Below are positions 1 through 11,860 of a stretch of 64,000 nucleotides of DNA, in pieces. The position numbers and the translations under genes were made by a program. The DNA comes from Aquilaria yunnanensis (taxonomy: Eukaryota > Streptophyta > Magnoliopsida > Malvales > Thymelaeaceae), in assembly GCA_039654915.1 (NCBI GenBank), contig CM077599.1, positions 13,022,501-13,086,500 on the forward strand. Direction: 5' to 3'. Position 1 is the stretch's first letter. Each line of letters begins with the position of its first letter. The notes under the pieces are model-generated. The model ran no database searches. It was not told where the DNA came from and saw nothing but the letters and a program-made list of their open reading frames with translations.

Positions 1-2340
1 GACCTAAAACCGTCTCTTGAAGTTTTAGAATCGAGTTAAGTGGGGCGAACCCAAATCCATGGTTTTTTCTCTCACAACCCAACACGAACCTAAAAGTTTC
101 GATTAGGTTTGAGTTTGGGTTTAGGGTCATGACTTACACCCCTTTTTACAAGTGCTAAGGAACATTAGAATCACCTTATTGGAGAGGTGTGTTAGAATTA
201 GCCTACGGGGAAGATAAGACTAGAAGTACCCCTTATAATAATGATATGCACTTATACTTAAAAAACTAGAACTAAAATCTTTTTTACCTTTAAAATTTAT
301 CAACTCAAACCTTTTAGCCCCTGAACTTTGGCTCTAGTTGACTCATCCGTCAAACTATGCAAATTGGGAGCTTTTAAACCTTTACTCTTGTTAGATGAAT
401 CACATGCCATTACATGTATGTTTTCTATCATGCAAAAGTTTCTTTAACTTATCTGAAGACCAAAACGAACATAAAAGGACAAATGAATAAGTAAACAATT
501 TCCCACTTAAAGCCAAATAGGGAACTCGTTTGGTTCTTGGCACTAAACTCGCAATTGTTGCCGCTAATCGTGAATAATCCCTCGTTGAAAAAAAGGAAAT
601 TTAACATTATCAAATGCTAAGACTTGGAATTCATGAATCAAATGTTGAGCAAAATATTAGTTCTTGCTCTTCAAGGTGCCTTTTGTGCACAAGGGGGTTG
701 CAGTGAAATAAATGGTTATTCAGGATCTTGCTCGTAAGTTTTATCTTTGTTATTGTGCCATTGTTGTTTGTTTATCAGCAGATGACTCTTGAGCTAATTC
801 ATGGTTCAGATTTGGAGTTGTACTTGCAAATGTTATCACGGCAAGTAATTCAATGCCGCAGAAGAAAAAACTTTTCATTCAGCAAGCACTGACGAACATA
901 CCTTGATTAATGACTTTCATCCCGAGCAGCATGCAGCGTTTGGCATTTTTGGCCTATGGTAAATTAGTGTCTTTAAGTAACATTTGATATATCTTGGATC
1001 CCAAAAGGAAAAAAACTTGACCTTGAGAAAAAGAATAAGTTTTGAAGTTTCAGTGAGTTATAGCACATTTTCCAACATACTTATAATCGGAGGAGAATAA
1101 GGGAAGGAATTGATTTGAAACCAAAGTTTTTTCCTGTAGAACACAAGAATTATCTGAGGTAAAGGAGCTAACAAGATCATACTTAGGCAAATTGGCTTTG
1201 ATTTTACAGAGCATAAAAGAACTGAACAAGGTCAATGTCCAGAAAAACCCACATGTAGCAAATTTTGGTCCAGGTTAACAATCTATTCCTACTCATGAAG
1301 CTCTTCCTTTCTTGTCTTTGAGAAATGACTTGATTTTTTGTTGAAGTTTCGAAGCTCTTGAAAACAGATATTTCTTCTAACACCTTGTGGACCTCACAGT
1401 TTGATGGTAACTATGGCAATTACAATTGTGCCTCTGGTATCTGCATTAACTGCCTGTTCGGATCAAATTAACTCTCACTTATTAACTCATTTTTTTTGTC
1501 AGATGCGTTCCTTAGGCCATGCTAACCTTCCATTTGACTTAATTACCCCTCAATTTCTAACATATTACAATATCATACCTAGCAAGCTGGTAACTAAAAG
1601 TCCCTTTATTCAATTACCCAACCCGCTCGACTCTGCATTTTTTAACTTTACTTTTCTCTGAGTTTTCTCCAACCTGATTATTCCTAGCCCAGCTTGATGT
1701 CAATCCCTTGTTTGTATCAGATTTCTACCCCTTCTTCTCACCCTTAACTTTCATTGACTCAACTATTCTTCATTTAATGGGTTTATCAAGTACTCAAATG
1801 CACGTTCGGACTTGGGCTGTCACCGGTGGCGAGATTGCACAAATCTTCCGATTGGTACAATGGACATCTAACCAAACATGGCTTCGATCTAACAGCATTG
1901 GACGTTACAAAGGCTGGTTGATATGATACACGGGCATGAACTAGACAGAAGGGATGATCTCAACCTTCGAATGCACATTTCACCGTATTTTAACTCGAGC
2001 TCCAACGGGCAGCAACTATGCCGACAAGAGCGTATTCATTTGGACAGAAAAGAAAGACAAGGTCAACATTGAGTAAAGTGCTTTGACCCAAAATTATAAA
2101 TAAAATAAAAACTTGGGCCAGTTTTCATTTGACATAAATTCAGCACTTAAAAGACAAAACGCGTTAACATCCGACTATTAACTACAGCTGAACTGACCCT
2201 AAAACTCATATATAGAAGTCTGAAGATGAACATAATCTGTTGTATGATCTCTAATATGTTTTGTTCATTTCAGTAGTTGGTCAACTAAGCTTTATTCCTA
2301 ACTTGCTAGCCAGGTGTGGTTCACTAGCCTTTTGCTTAGA
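1..2340. other. Unassigned AT-rich intergenic DNA
   Basis: No gene is recognised here. The longest open frames (86 and 72 codons on the plus strand, at about 1401-1661 and 1708-1926) have no recognisable domain. About 246-420 has the wording of a MULE-type inverted-repeat arm (pyrimidine-rich phrases such as CCTGAACTTTGG), but I could not find its partner arm. Confidence 0.5.
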
Positions 2341-3561
2341 AATGACAATTGGGTGAGTCGGGTCAGGTTTGAGTCAGGTTATTTAGGTTCAAGTTTAATC
2401 GGGTCAGCATGTATTCGGGTCTAGATCAATTTCAGGTTGGGTTATTTGAGTTCAGGTTGATTTCGGGTTGAGTAGATTTTAGATTTGGGTTGGGTCAGTC
2501 CGGGTTTATTTGGGTTCGGATCCAATCAAGTCGGGTTATCGGGTCTTAAACCAGATTCAACTTGATTGTCAGATTTACATGGTTCATTGATTCATAAGCC
2601 AAAATGGCTTAATCGCTTTAAATTTTTTGTTTAATTTTGATTAAAAATTAATTTAACTAAATATAAAAAATAATATAAAATTTATGAAGATATATTAATA
2701 TGTAATTTCTTTAATAAAATACTACCTCTATACCAAGTTCTTTGTAACATTCACTATTCAATAATTAATCTATAATTTTTTATTTTTAACATTTTGTATA
2801 TAAATAAAAAAAATGATTATATTTAATAATAAATAAAGACCTATAGTTTCTAAATATATGCTTTTTAAATTCTTTTCAAACAAATAATCTTCCTCCGTCC
2901 CATTTTCTTTGTTCTATTTAATTTTTTTGACTAGTTTAACTTGAATTTATTTATACTATTGTTTATTGAAAAAATAAAAAAATAAATGTTTAAAAATCAT
3001 GTATAATTTTTTTATTTATATATTAAATTATTGAAAACAAAAAATTATAGATTAATTGTTAAAATATGGATGGTGCAAAGAATTTGAGATAGAGAGAGTA
3101 ATATAAATAAATTCAATTCAAACTATTCAAAAAGTCAAATATTTCAAAGAATATGAGACAGAAAGAGTACTATAATTTTTAAAATCTAATTATTCTTATG
3201 TCTATATCACCGTTTAACTAATCATTTCCCATATCTCTCACTTGTTTGCTCAACAATGTAAAACATATCAACAAAATAAAAAAAAAATCATTCACATATA
3301 TTAAATCATAATTTTTCTAAAGTCTTTGCTAATCATATTTTTTATGTTAATTTAAGTTAAAATTCGGTATTGTCAGGTTTAATCATCGGGTCATTTTGGG
3401 TTCGAATTTTCTTGGGTTTCACTTCAATCGGGTTTGGGCTTAGGTCAGGCTTGGGTATAGTCGGGTTCAGGTCGTTGACTTTTCTGATCAAATTGAATCA
3501 AGCCGGGCTTAGGTTCGGATGAGTCAGGTCATATTTTTAGATTGGGTCAAATTTTGTCATT
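2341..3561. mobile_element. Non-autonomous DNA element with GGGTC-rich ends
   Basis: The outer ends are short inverted repeats: AATGACAATT at 2341 and AATTTTGTCATT ending at 3561. Both flanks (2350-2560 and 3360-3550) are rich in GGGT/GGGTC words, and the centre is AT-rich and non-coding. GGGTC-rich termini are common in small plant elements, possibly hAT-derived. I could not identify a target-site duplication, so the family and the exact ends are uncertain. It contains the interleaved MITE arms annotated separately. Confidence 0.4.
2721..3172. mobile_element. Two interleaved Stowaway-like MITE inverted repeats
   Basis: Arm A-left (about 2721-2825) pairs with A-right (about 3000-3105, reverse complement); both carry a TTCTTTG phrase and AATTAATCTATAATTTTTT. 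Arm B-left (about 2888-2960, starting near CCTCCGTCCCATTTTCTTTG) pairs with B-right (about 3106-3172). The order A-left, B-left, A-right, B-right is interleaved rather than nested. The CTCCGTCCC-type ends resemble Stowaway MITEs. Confidence 0.55.
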
Positions 3562-4522
3562 CCTTCTACTGTTGTTATAAATGAATTAAAACCAGCCTTG
3601 CTTAGAACTCCAGATGTTTATACACATATTTGCTTTTGCTTCATTGAAAATGCTGTCTTTTAGTAACTTGATGGAAGTTTGTTAATTTCATAACACTGTC
3701 ATCAAAGTGTGCAAGTTTATTATCATGATGAATATTTTTTGACCTTTAACAATTATTCCCTGATTACTCTGGGAGGTGTGTGCCTCTTTTCTTTCTTTAT
3801 TTTTTTTCTTTCTTTTTAAACCATAATTATTTTATTGTTTATTGAAAATTATTTATTCATGTACCAAGCCAGAGATAAAAAATTGATATGTAAGTATTCT
3901 AAATAGCTTATTCAAATGAAAAATCCTAAAGAATCGTCAAGAGTTAACCTTAGCACTCTCTATAAATATTATATTTTCCCCAATTGTTTTCTTCATTGCC
4001 TTTTGATTTTAAGCTTGAAAATAATAGCAGTTGAAGAGTAAAAAGAAACCAACAAAAATAAAATAAAGTGTTGAGCTCGGGCTTTTGCTTTAGTGGTGGG
4101 CAGATGATGAAAACTTGTGGGGGGAGTAAAGGTTGTGATTGAATACAAAATGTCTGATTGCATTGAGACATGTAATAAGAAAGTCTACAGTGCACAATTC
4201 ATAAGAGCTGAATGTATTGACACATTGTGAGTTTCTCGCCCGGAACCAAATGCGTTCCTTATTTGGCCTTAGGAGTGGGAAAATGGTTTTCTTACTCATC
4301 TGTCATTTTATGTTCTTTCTAGTCCTTATATAAGTTATAAAAATATTTCTGTGATAGAATATGCACATGTGATTCATTTAATTGAGGTAAGGGGACCTTT
4401 TGCAAAGTTGGGGGTAAGTCAACCTCAGTCGATGTTCAAAAGGTAAAAAGTCTGAGTTGAGAAAGTCCGAGCTAAAATAAGTTTAGGCCAAAATTGAACT
4501 GCCACCATAGACTCTCCTTCAG
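3562..4522. other. Intergenic, no feature recognised
   Basis: AT-rich DNA with short overlapping open frames on the minus strand (up to 81 codons) that show no domain and low-complexity composition. No promoter, RNA gene or repeat could be supported. Confidence 0.5.
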
Positions 4523-4975
4523 AGTTAATTGCTTTCATGCCTCTTAACATTTAATTATTATATCATTTTGGACCATAACCTTCTTTTTTCTTACATAAAA
4601 AGTCCTTAATATCATTTAAGTGTTCCATTTTAGACTTTTTGTGGATGAAAATTGTTAGTATGGATGGAAAATGTCACATAGCTTGCCAGTGTGGTTGATT
4701 TTTCTATGTTGGCATAATGAATCAATTCCAACAATAATGTGGAAAAGGAAGAAAAAAATAAAAAAAATGAAACCTCCCCACCTTAGGCTCTCTTTCATCA
4801 GTGTCATTCTCTATCCCCATGTCACCCTTCGCCACATCACCCTATGTTAGCCTCTCCTATGCCATGGTAACATCTCATTCTTTATTTCAATACCCAGATA
4901 GGATTTGGAGTTCATCGTCGTACAACTCATCCTCGTTGGGATCGAAGTTCAGAGGTGGAAGTTTTATTGGAGAAT

Positions 4976-5166
4976 GGCGTAAAGGCGGAATTGGCCCTCG
5001 AACTCGCTACATTCGGTGACATTACCCCCCGAACATAGAAGCGGCCTAACTCGGCTTTTTAACTTGAAAAAATGGGGCACTTTAGCTCTTTTGCCCAGCG
5101 TGCATATCACATGACTCAAATGAACGTAGATGGTGCTTCTCTCCGTTAAAGATTTCACTGTTGAAG
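4976..5166 (+). repeat. Left terminal inverted repeat of the 8.2-kb MULE
   Basis: It begins GGCGTAAAGGCGGAATTGG and matches the reverse complement of 13009-13197, with shared blocks including GTGACATT, ATGGGGCACTT, CTTTTGCCC and CTCTCCGTTA. Confidence 0.9.
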
Positions 5167-7386
5167 GTATGATTAAGTAGAGAAAAAAAAGGGTGCCAAA
5201 ACAGTCTGGGAAGAAGGAAAAGCAAAGTCTTTCGCTTTTAAGCAAATCAAATGGACTGAATGGAATTTGTTCGAAAAGAATAAAAGATTAGGGGAGACAT
5301 CAGAAAGTGAAACAGGCAGAGATTCCTGAAGAAATCAATTGTTATTGACATTGAGTAGAGACAAAAATAAAGGGGTAGGACCACTTAGTTGATATGCGTA
5401 TTGTGTTATATTTGGCAACATGAGTATTTGTGTAATGGGTTTGATTATGGGAATAAAATATTTAACAAATAAAATTAGGTATTTTTTTGTGTAATGGTGA
5501 TGGTTGCCCGATAGATATGTGGATAATTGTTTACTAATTGAGTTTTTGTGTGTCAATGATGGTGGGATGTGTTATAATTATTTATGATCATTGGTCTTTT
5601 TTTTGTTGCTTATGGGTGTCCATTAATGAGTGGTTGTTGTCTATTTAGGGTGCATATGTAAGAAATTAATATAAGAATTTACTATGGTGGTATAATGTTA
5701 TGGCAGTCTGTTGTAAAGGATGTTGGCCATAAGGTGTATGAGAAAAAAATTGATAAGGACTTGTTCACATATTGGGTATTTGAAGATACATTAAAAGAGC
5801 TTGGCTACCAACCTATTGATATGAAAAAAATTTATTATAGGGTCTCAGGAAAGCATCTTGATGTTGGACTAAGAGAGTTATTTGACAATGTAAGTGCTTT
5901 AGATATGGTAGGTTATGCTCTATTGGATGGGAAAGTGGAGGTTTATATGGAACATGTGGCTGATGTGTCATGCAAGGGCTTAGGTGGCCTCATTTCACCT
6001 GATCCTTACCATAGCCTTATAAATGAGGCAGCTAGAGAACAATTTATTGAGGCAAAGAAAAAAAGAACAATTTATTAAAAATGAGCTTGGGTTTGAGGTA
6101 GGAAGTGATGAAGAAATTGATGCATATGGATATTTAAATGGTAATGAGAGGGAAGTAGAATCAGATGGAATTGATGATGATTCAGAGGATGATGCTGAAG
6201 ATTTAAGGGAAGAATGTGAAATAGAGCTTAATAATATTGGGAAAATAATTTTCGTGGGTGAAAATAAGGAAATAGATGATGAAATACATAACATAAGAGA
6301 ATTTTATGACCATAATTCATTCATAAGTAGTGCGGGTTGCCCAGAAGAGCAAGTTGAAGTTGTGGATATCATAGGAATAGGAAAAGGGAGTTTAAATACA
6401 AGTAGGCGTGGTGACAGTGCCAATAATGACAATGTCTTTGATCTAGATAGCTCAAATGTTGGAAGCTTTAATTCAGGGAGTGATGATGATGGGAATAAAA
6501 ATTTTTCAAGGAGGCCAATTAAATTCCTTAGGTATGATGAGAATGCAAAGAAAGTTAAATTTTTTGTTGGCTTGAGTTTCATTGATAGTAAACAGTGTAG
6601 AAGGGTATTGAAGAAGTATAGTATAACCGAGAGATATGATTATGTGTACCTGAAGAATGAAGCAGGGAGGATTAGGGCAAAATGTAAGGTGGAAAGTTGT
6701 CTAGGGTTATTTTTGGCATCTATTGAGAAGTTTGAAAACAAGGAGTACTTTGTGGTTAAAAAGTATATTGGTAGGTATGACTGTCAAAGAATGTTTAAAG
6801 TATCGAGAGTAAATTGTCCATGGATTGCAAAAATATTTGTGACTTTAATTAGTGGTCACCCGAGAATGAAGACTAGTTTTATTCAAGATATAGTTAGGGA
6901 GTAATTCCATCTTGATGTTACAAGAGATCAATGCAAAAAAGAAAAACAAAGTCATAAGGCATATGTTGGAGAGGGATGTAGGGCATGAGTACGCGAAATT
7001 GCATGACTACGTGAAGGCATTAATGGCTTCGAATCCAGGAAGCAATGTTGATATTGAGGTGGAATATAGAGGACCTGGTTGTCCTCCATTTTTCAAATGG
7101 TTTTATGCTTGTTTGGCGGCTTTAAGGAAAGGTTTTTTAGCCAGGTGTAGGAAATTCTTACGTTTGGATGGATGTTTCTTGAAAGGCATGGTGAAAAACC
7201 AAATTTTGATTGTCGTAGGAAAGGACACAAATAACCAGATGTTCAAATAACCAGATGTTTCCCTTGGCATGGGCTGTTGTTGAGGTTGAGTGTATTGCCT
7301 CTTAAGAATGGTTCTTGCATCATTTGAAGATGGACATAGAAACAATGGACGGTAAAGAATGGTGTTTCATATCCTATCAACAAAAG

Positions 7387-7479
7387 GTATCCTCTCATTT
7401 TTTTTCTTTGACAAACGTAACTTTCCTGATGTTATTTGTCTTTATTTGTCTTAACTAACAATAAATTGTTGGATTATAG
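7387..7479 (+). other. Intron in the MULE transposase
   Basis: A GT...AG interval separates CAACAAAAG from GGCCTTCTC. Removing it joins the QK and GLLNAV residues in frame, as expected for this family. Confidence 0.75.
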
Positions 7480-7516
7480 GGCCTTCTCAATGCAGTGTAT
7501 GGTATATTTCTATAGG

Positions 7517-8986
7517 TGCTGCACTCTAGCAGTTGTAACCCAAGTGTAGGTTATCTCAAGTAATAAAATCTCAGGAGTCTAAGTGTCGAATCACAGGGAA
7601 GTAAATTAAGAAATACAAATTACAAAAGTGAAAGAAGGTTTTTGTGAAATGTGTGAACAAGTGTTGATTAAAAATTCAAATTCAAATAAAATAGTTAAGG
7701 TTAGGGGATCCTCTTTTAGTATATCGGTTATGATTAATTTTAGCCCATCTTACCACTCAATTAGGATCTACACATAAAGGAGGTCCCAATTGGAGAATTT
7801 AGTTAATATTAACTTTTATTGATTTTAAAACGCCAACGCTTGCTAATGGGTTCAAGTATCCATCATGTCAACTTTTGTCTACAATATCTCAAGATTCCAA
7901 TATAGCCGGCAAAGCCATGTTCTACAGAGGGAATCAAGTAGCTTTTGTACCAATGATTGACTATGATGAATTAAGACTCCCACTTAACAAAGAGGGAAGT
8001 TAAATAGATCAAGGAAGAAAATACCGTTAACGTTGTAATCCATTTAAATCAATCATAACCTTTATACAAAAAGCTTCACCCTTTCATCTTAGTAAAATAA
8101 AGATTAGTTAGCCATGATAAAAGTAAACAACATATAAAAAGAGAAAATGAACATGAATTGAAAGATCAAAGGTAGAACAAGAAGAAGAACAAGAAGAAAA
8201 CACTTGGACAGAGCTTCGGTATTGAAAACAAGAACAAGAACAAAGGAGAAAGGCTAACTTTGATACAAAAAGATAAATGAGGCCTAAGAAATGACATCCT
8301 CTTCACCCTCCCCACAAGGTGCCTATTTATAGATTTTTTAGAGTGGGTGAAATGGTAAAATGAAATAGTGAAATATAGGTAAATAGAAATCAACAATGGC
8401 GGGCTACAATTTATTTTAATTTTTCAACCACTGTACACATCAAATCAGCATTTCCTTAAAGCATAAGACTTGTAGATCTCTTCTTTAGCTTTGAATCAAT
8501 AGCTTTCTCATTCAAATCAGACATTTGTAGCTCAAATTATGATTTTTCTACCGAAACTGTTCTTTAGCACATAAAAGAATGAATAATCTCATATATAATC
8601 AGATTTCAATAACGAAAATGATCAAATTAGCTTGCAGAATAAAGCAGAGTTGAAGATCTATGTGTTGGTTTTTAGATGAATTTAGAATCACTCAGTTCCG
8701 ACATCTACAGCTCCAGATATAATTTTTCTTGTGAAAGGTCGTTAAGTGATGATGTTACCTACTTAAAAATAATTATTTAATATTAATGAATAGTGAAATC
8801 TCATATGAACAGTAAAACACACGTATAAACAGTGAAATACGCGTATGAATAGTAACTTGGTGAATAGTAAAAATGCGTGAATAGTAACCTGATGGAAAAA
8901 TGCTCAAAATAAAGAAATTAATCATACTTAAAGTGTATAATGATGATTTAAACCCTTAATAGCAATACACTTATGAGTATTCATCA
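7517..8986. mobile_element. Probable solo LTR (1470 bp) inside the MULE transposase
   Basis: The insertion starts TGCTGCACTCTAGCAG and ends TTATGAGTATTCATCA (TG...CA). It is flanked by the 5-bp repeats ATAGG (7512-7516) and ACAGG (8987-8991), differing at one base. Removing the insertion together with the left repeat restores the transposase frame, with CAG (Gln) from the right copy. The left copy has a C-to-T change giving TAG. The interior is non-coding, with repeated GTGAATAGTAA words near 8780-8890. The family is not assigned; the start phrase and the CACAGGGAAG phrase near 7595 resemble common plant LTR-type repeats. Confidence 0.75.
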
Positions 8987-9869
8987 ACAGGTTGAGCACA
9001 AATTATGTTCTAGGCATATCTATAGTAACTGGTACCCTAAATACAAAGGTGAAGCACTAAAACAAGCATTCGATGTTGTAGCCAAGGCTTCGAAATGGCT
9101 TGATGAGTTAGGTAGATTGAAGTCTGAAGCTAAAAAAGATGTCATGTGTGTGGATATAAGAAAGTGGTGTTAGGCATTTTTTTCGCCATCCATCAAGTGT
9201 GACTCTATGGATAATAATAGTTGCGAAGCCTTTATTTTTTTTTTTGTTGGCTCAAGAAGCAAACCTATAATCATTATGCTTGAGGAGATGAGACAATTTG
9301 TGATGGAGTGAATAGTACAAAAAAGAAGGCTCGCTGCAAAATGGCGAGATGAGTATGGTAACAAAATCATGAAAAATTTGCATGAGAATATTGCCGAGAG
9401 CTATAGGTGGAAGCTGAAATGGAATGGGGAAGATAATTATGAGGTAAGGTTTGGGATGACTCAATATGTTATTCGTTTAGATGTCAAATTTTGCAATTGC
9501 AACAATTGGGCATTATCTGGAATACCTTGTCCCTATGCAATTATGGCTATATTGCAAAAAAGTGATTATCCTAAGAAATACATTGACAATGTTTATAAGA
9601 AAGATATGTTTGTCAAAGCATATGGATATTCTGTGGGTCCTATGCCAGGTGAAGAATTTTGGGAAGATAGTGGCCTAGGTCCATTGTTGGCCATTCTTGA
9701 GAGACCAATGCTAAGAAGGCAAAGGAAAAAGAGAAAGAAATCAAGTAATGAGTCTGTCAAGGGTACTTTCAAGCTTTCTAGGCATCGACGAGTAATGCAT
9801 TGTTCAATATGCAAAGATGCTACTCATACCAAGAAATCATGCCTTATGAAGGTTTTGGAATTTTCTTAG

Positions 9870-11860
9870 TTTGAGACTTATACCACGTAGTATGTTTTGT
9901 ACCTTGTTAATTGATTGTGTGTGTTCATCTCTTCAGAGACATAGAGGGATGAATGATGAACTCATTGGTGGTATTTAACAGAGGGGTTCTGTTCCAACAG
10001 CATCAGGTTTGGGTCATATGTCAAGTGGAGCTCTAACAGTGTCACAAGGATCTGTAGATAAGATAAAAAAAACTCACTATCTGTAAGTGTTTTAAAGAAT
10101 TACATTGCTATCACCTATTTTAAAAGCAGTTGTTTGACATTTAGAAAGTACCCATGGGTTTGTACATGTTTGTTAGTGTAGGAAGTGTTAGGAGGCATTA
10201 TTTTTACTTTTATTTCCTTGTCTTCATGGCAGGTGAACAGGTTTTTGATGATGGTCATTCGTGATTTGCTAAATTTATGTAAAATAACCAAAGGGACAGA
10301 CAAGAAAGCAGTCATTGCGAGTAATACCTTTTTGGCAGGTATGTCATAGGGCAATATCCAAAATTTTTTTTTTATGTTTATTTTTTTTTTTGTAATCCGT
10401 AAGGGTTTCATGTTATTATTATGCCTTTTCAAGCTTTTTCTTTGGGAAACCAACCTATAATGTTGAGATTGTTTTGACTTGTAATAAACTTGATATTGTG
10501 GATTACTTTCATGAATTGAACAGCTGGTAAATGGGATGTGAATCTGTTCCAGTTGCCTTTTTATAGCATAATTTGTTATGTTCATTACTAGGCTTACCCC
10601 TGTCATCTCATTGTTAAAGTGCAGCTCAGGTCGATCAGTTGCACCAATCAAAGCTAGTTTCGTGGCTCGTGCTGGGCGTAGGAATGCTGGCACATGAGCC
10701 CTATAGATATCTTCTGCATGTGATTGTCTATTCAGTGGACATTACAGGGGACTCTGGTTCAAAAAAGCTCTAGAAAGCATTGACTGGTCTAATTTTGGTC
10801 AGGCGTAAGCAAACCTGTGTGTTTAAACTGATAATGTATTACTTAGATTCTTCTCCCGTTTTTTGCTGCTTTGGAAGGATTTTTGCGAGATAAGATAATG
10901 TGCAGCACTGCAATTTCATTAGCTGTAGAATGCTATTCATATTCCCTGTATTGTGCACTTCTGTAATATGTGACTTATAAGGATATCCTTCATACTAGAG
11001 TTTTCTTCTTTTGCCTGTTTTGGTTTTCTGCTTGTACTTTCATGTGCAGGTTTTTCTCACCTTGTTAGATGAGGAAACATTGAATTACAATGGAGAGTGA
11101 ATCACTTTTGCTTCATATCTTTTATGGGCAGGCTTATGAAGGGGACTGCAATAAACAAAATCATTAGATTAAGTATCACCCGGAGCCACCATCATAATGT
11201 CAATGATCTTTGTTTCTTCATTGCATTCATTTTCTTCCCTTTTCAAGTAATGCGTTTTTAGAAATGCCTATGATCCTTGATTTTGGAAGGAAAACCAATA
11301 TTCTGAAGAGTTCATTATCTGTTGATGTAGGTTTTGTATTTGTGTTCAATGATGTGTCTATTTTACCTTGATTGGAGAAAGTTCAGTTATGAGTTGGTCT
11401 GAAACTTGGTTTTAAGTGAGAAACTTTAATATCAATGCCCTGTATGTGTTTTTCTGGTATATGAAGTTTTTAGATGTATCTGAATTGTTTCGACAACTTT
11501 GTAACTGCATGCGAACAAAATCGGTTATAAAATACAAAGTCATTGCCAACTCCTTAAAGTAACAAAATTTTCACCATTTTCTCATTACAAAGTGAATGAA
11601 GAGTACAATGCTCGTTCGTAATTCCAGCAACATACAAAACCCTATAACCAACCCAACTGGTTGTTACCTCATTTTCCACTACATTACACACCTACATAGC
11701 CAACATAACATGGTTACAACAGAGACAACAGGAACACAGATACAACATCCCAAACTAACACAAACTTTAACTTTAGCCACCTTTTGCTGTATACTTTCCA
11801 ATTGGTGCAGTACTAGGCTACTACTAGCTCATCCAACTTTTTACCTACTTGCCCTTTACC
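9870..11860. other. MULE interior without intact genes
   Basis: This may include decayed 3' exons of the transposase. The interval at about 10621-10697 reads SSGRSVAPIKASFVARAGRR in one plus frame and then stops, and it follows an intron-like T-rich stretch. A 192-codon minus-strand open frame across 10115-10693 lacks any recognisable domain. The rest is intron- or UTR-like T-rich sequence. Confidence 0.4.

Larger units (their letters stand above)
5668..9869 (+). pseudogene. MURA-type MULE transposase, broken
   Basis: Domains run in the usual order. The N-terminal domain (5668-6060) includes a YYGG motif and ends with VEVYMEH. An acidic linker follows, then a MuDR DNA-binding domain (about 6550-6800; FFVGLSF, KNEAGRIRAKCK). 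The transposase core (6912-7386) contains the first catalytic Asp in FLRLDGCFLKG. A 93-bp GT-AG intron (7387-7479) precedes GLLNAVYG, which is interrupted by the insertion at 7517-8986 and resumes at VEHKLCSRHIYSNW. NNSCEAF carries the expected Glu. A SWIM-type segment (CNCNNW...GIPC) and a CX2CX4HX4C zinc knuckle (CSICKDATHTKKSC) end the protein. Defects: a frameshift in the A-run near 6056-6065, a stop near 6902, a frameshift near 6945, stops near 7303 and 9171, and a shift in the T-run near 9240. The second catalytic Asp of the usual ISD motif reads Tyr (ISYQQK), and the SWIM His reads Tyr (CPYA). Extra C-terminal exons may lie at 9930-10700. Confidence 0.9.

Noticed and set aside
10115..10693. 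A 192-codon minus-strand open frame
   Set aside because: It has no domain, lies antisense to probable decayed transposase exons, and its composition follows the surrounding AT-rich sequence.
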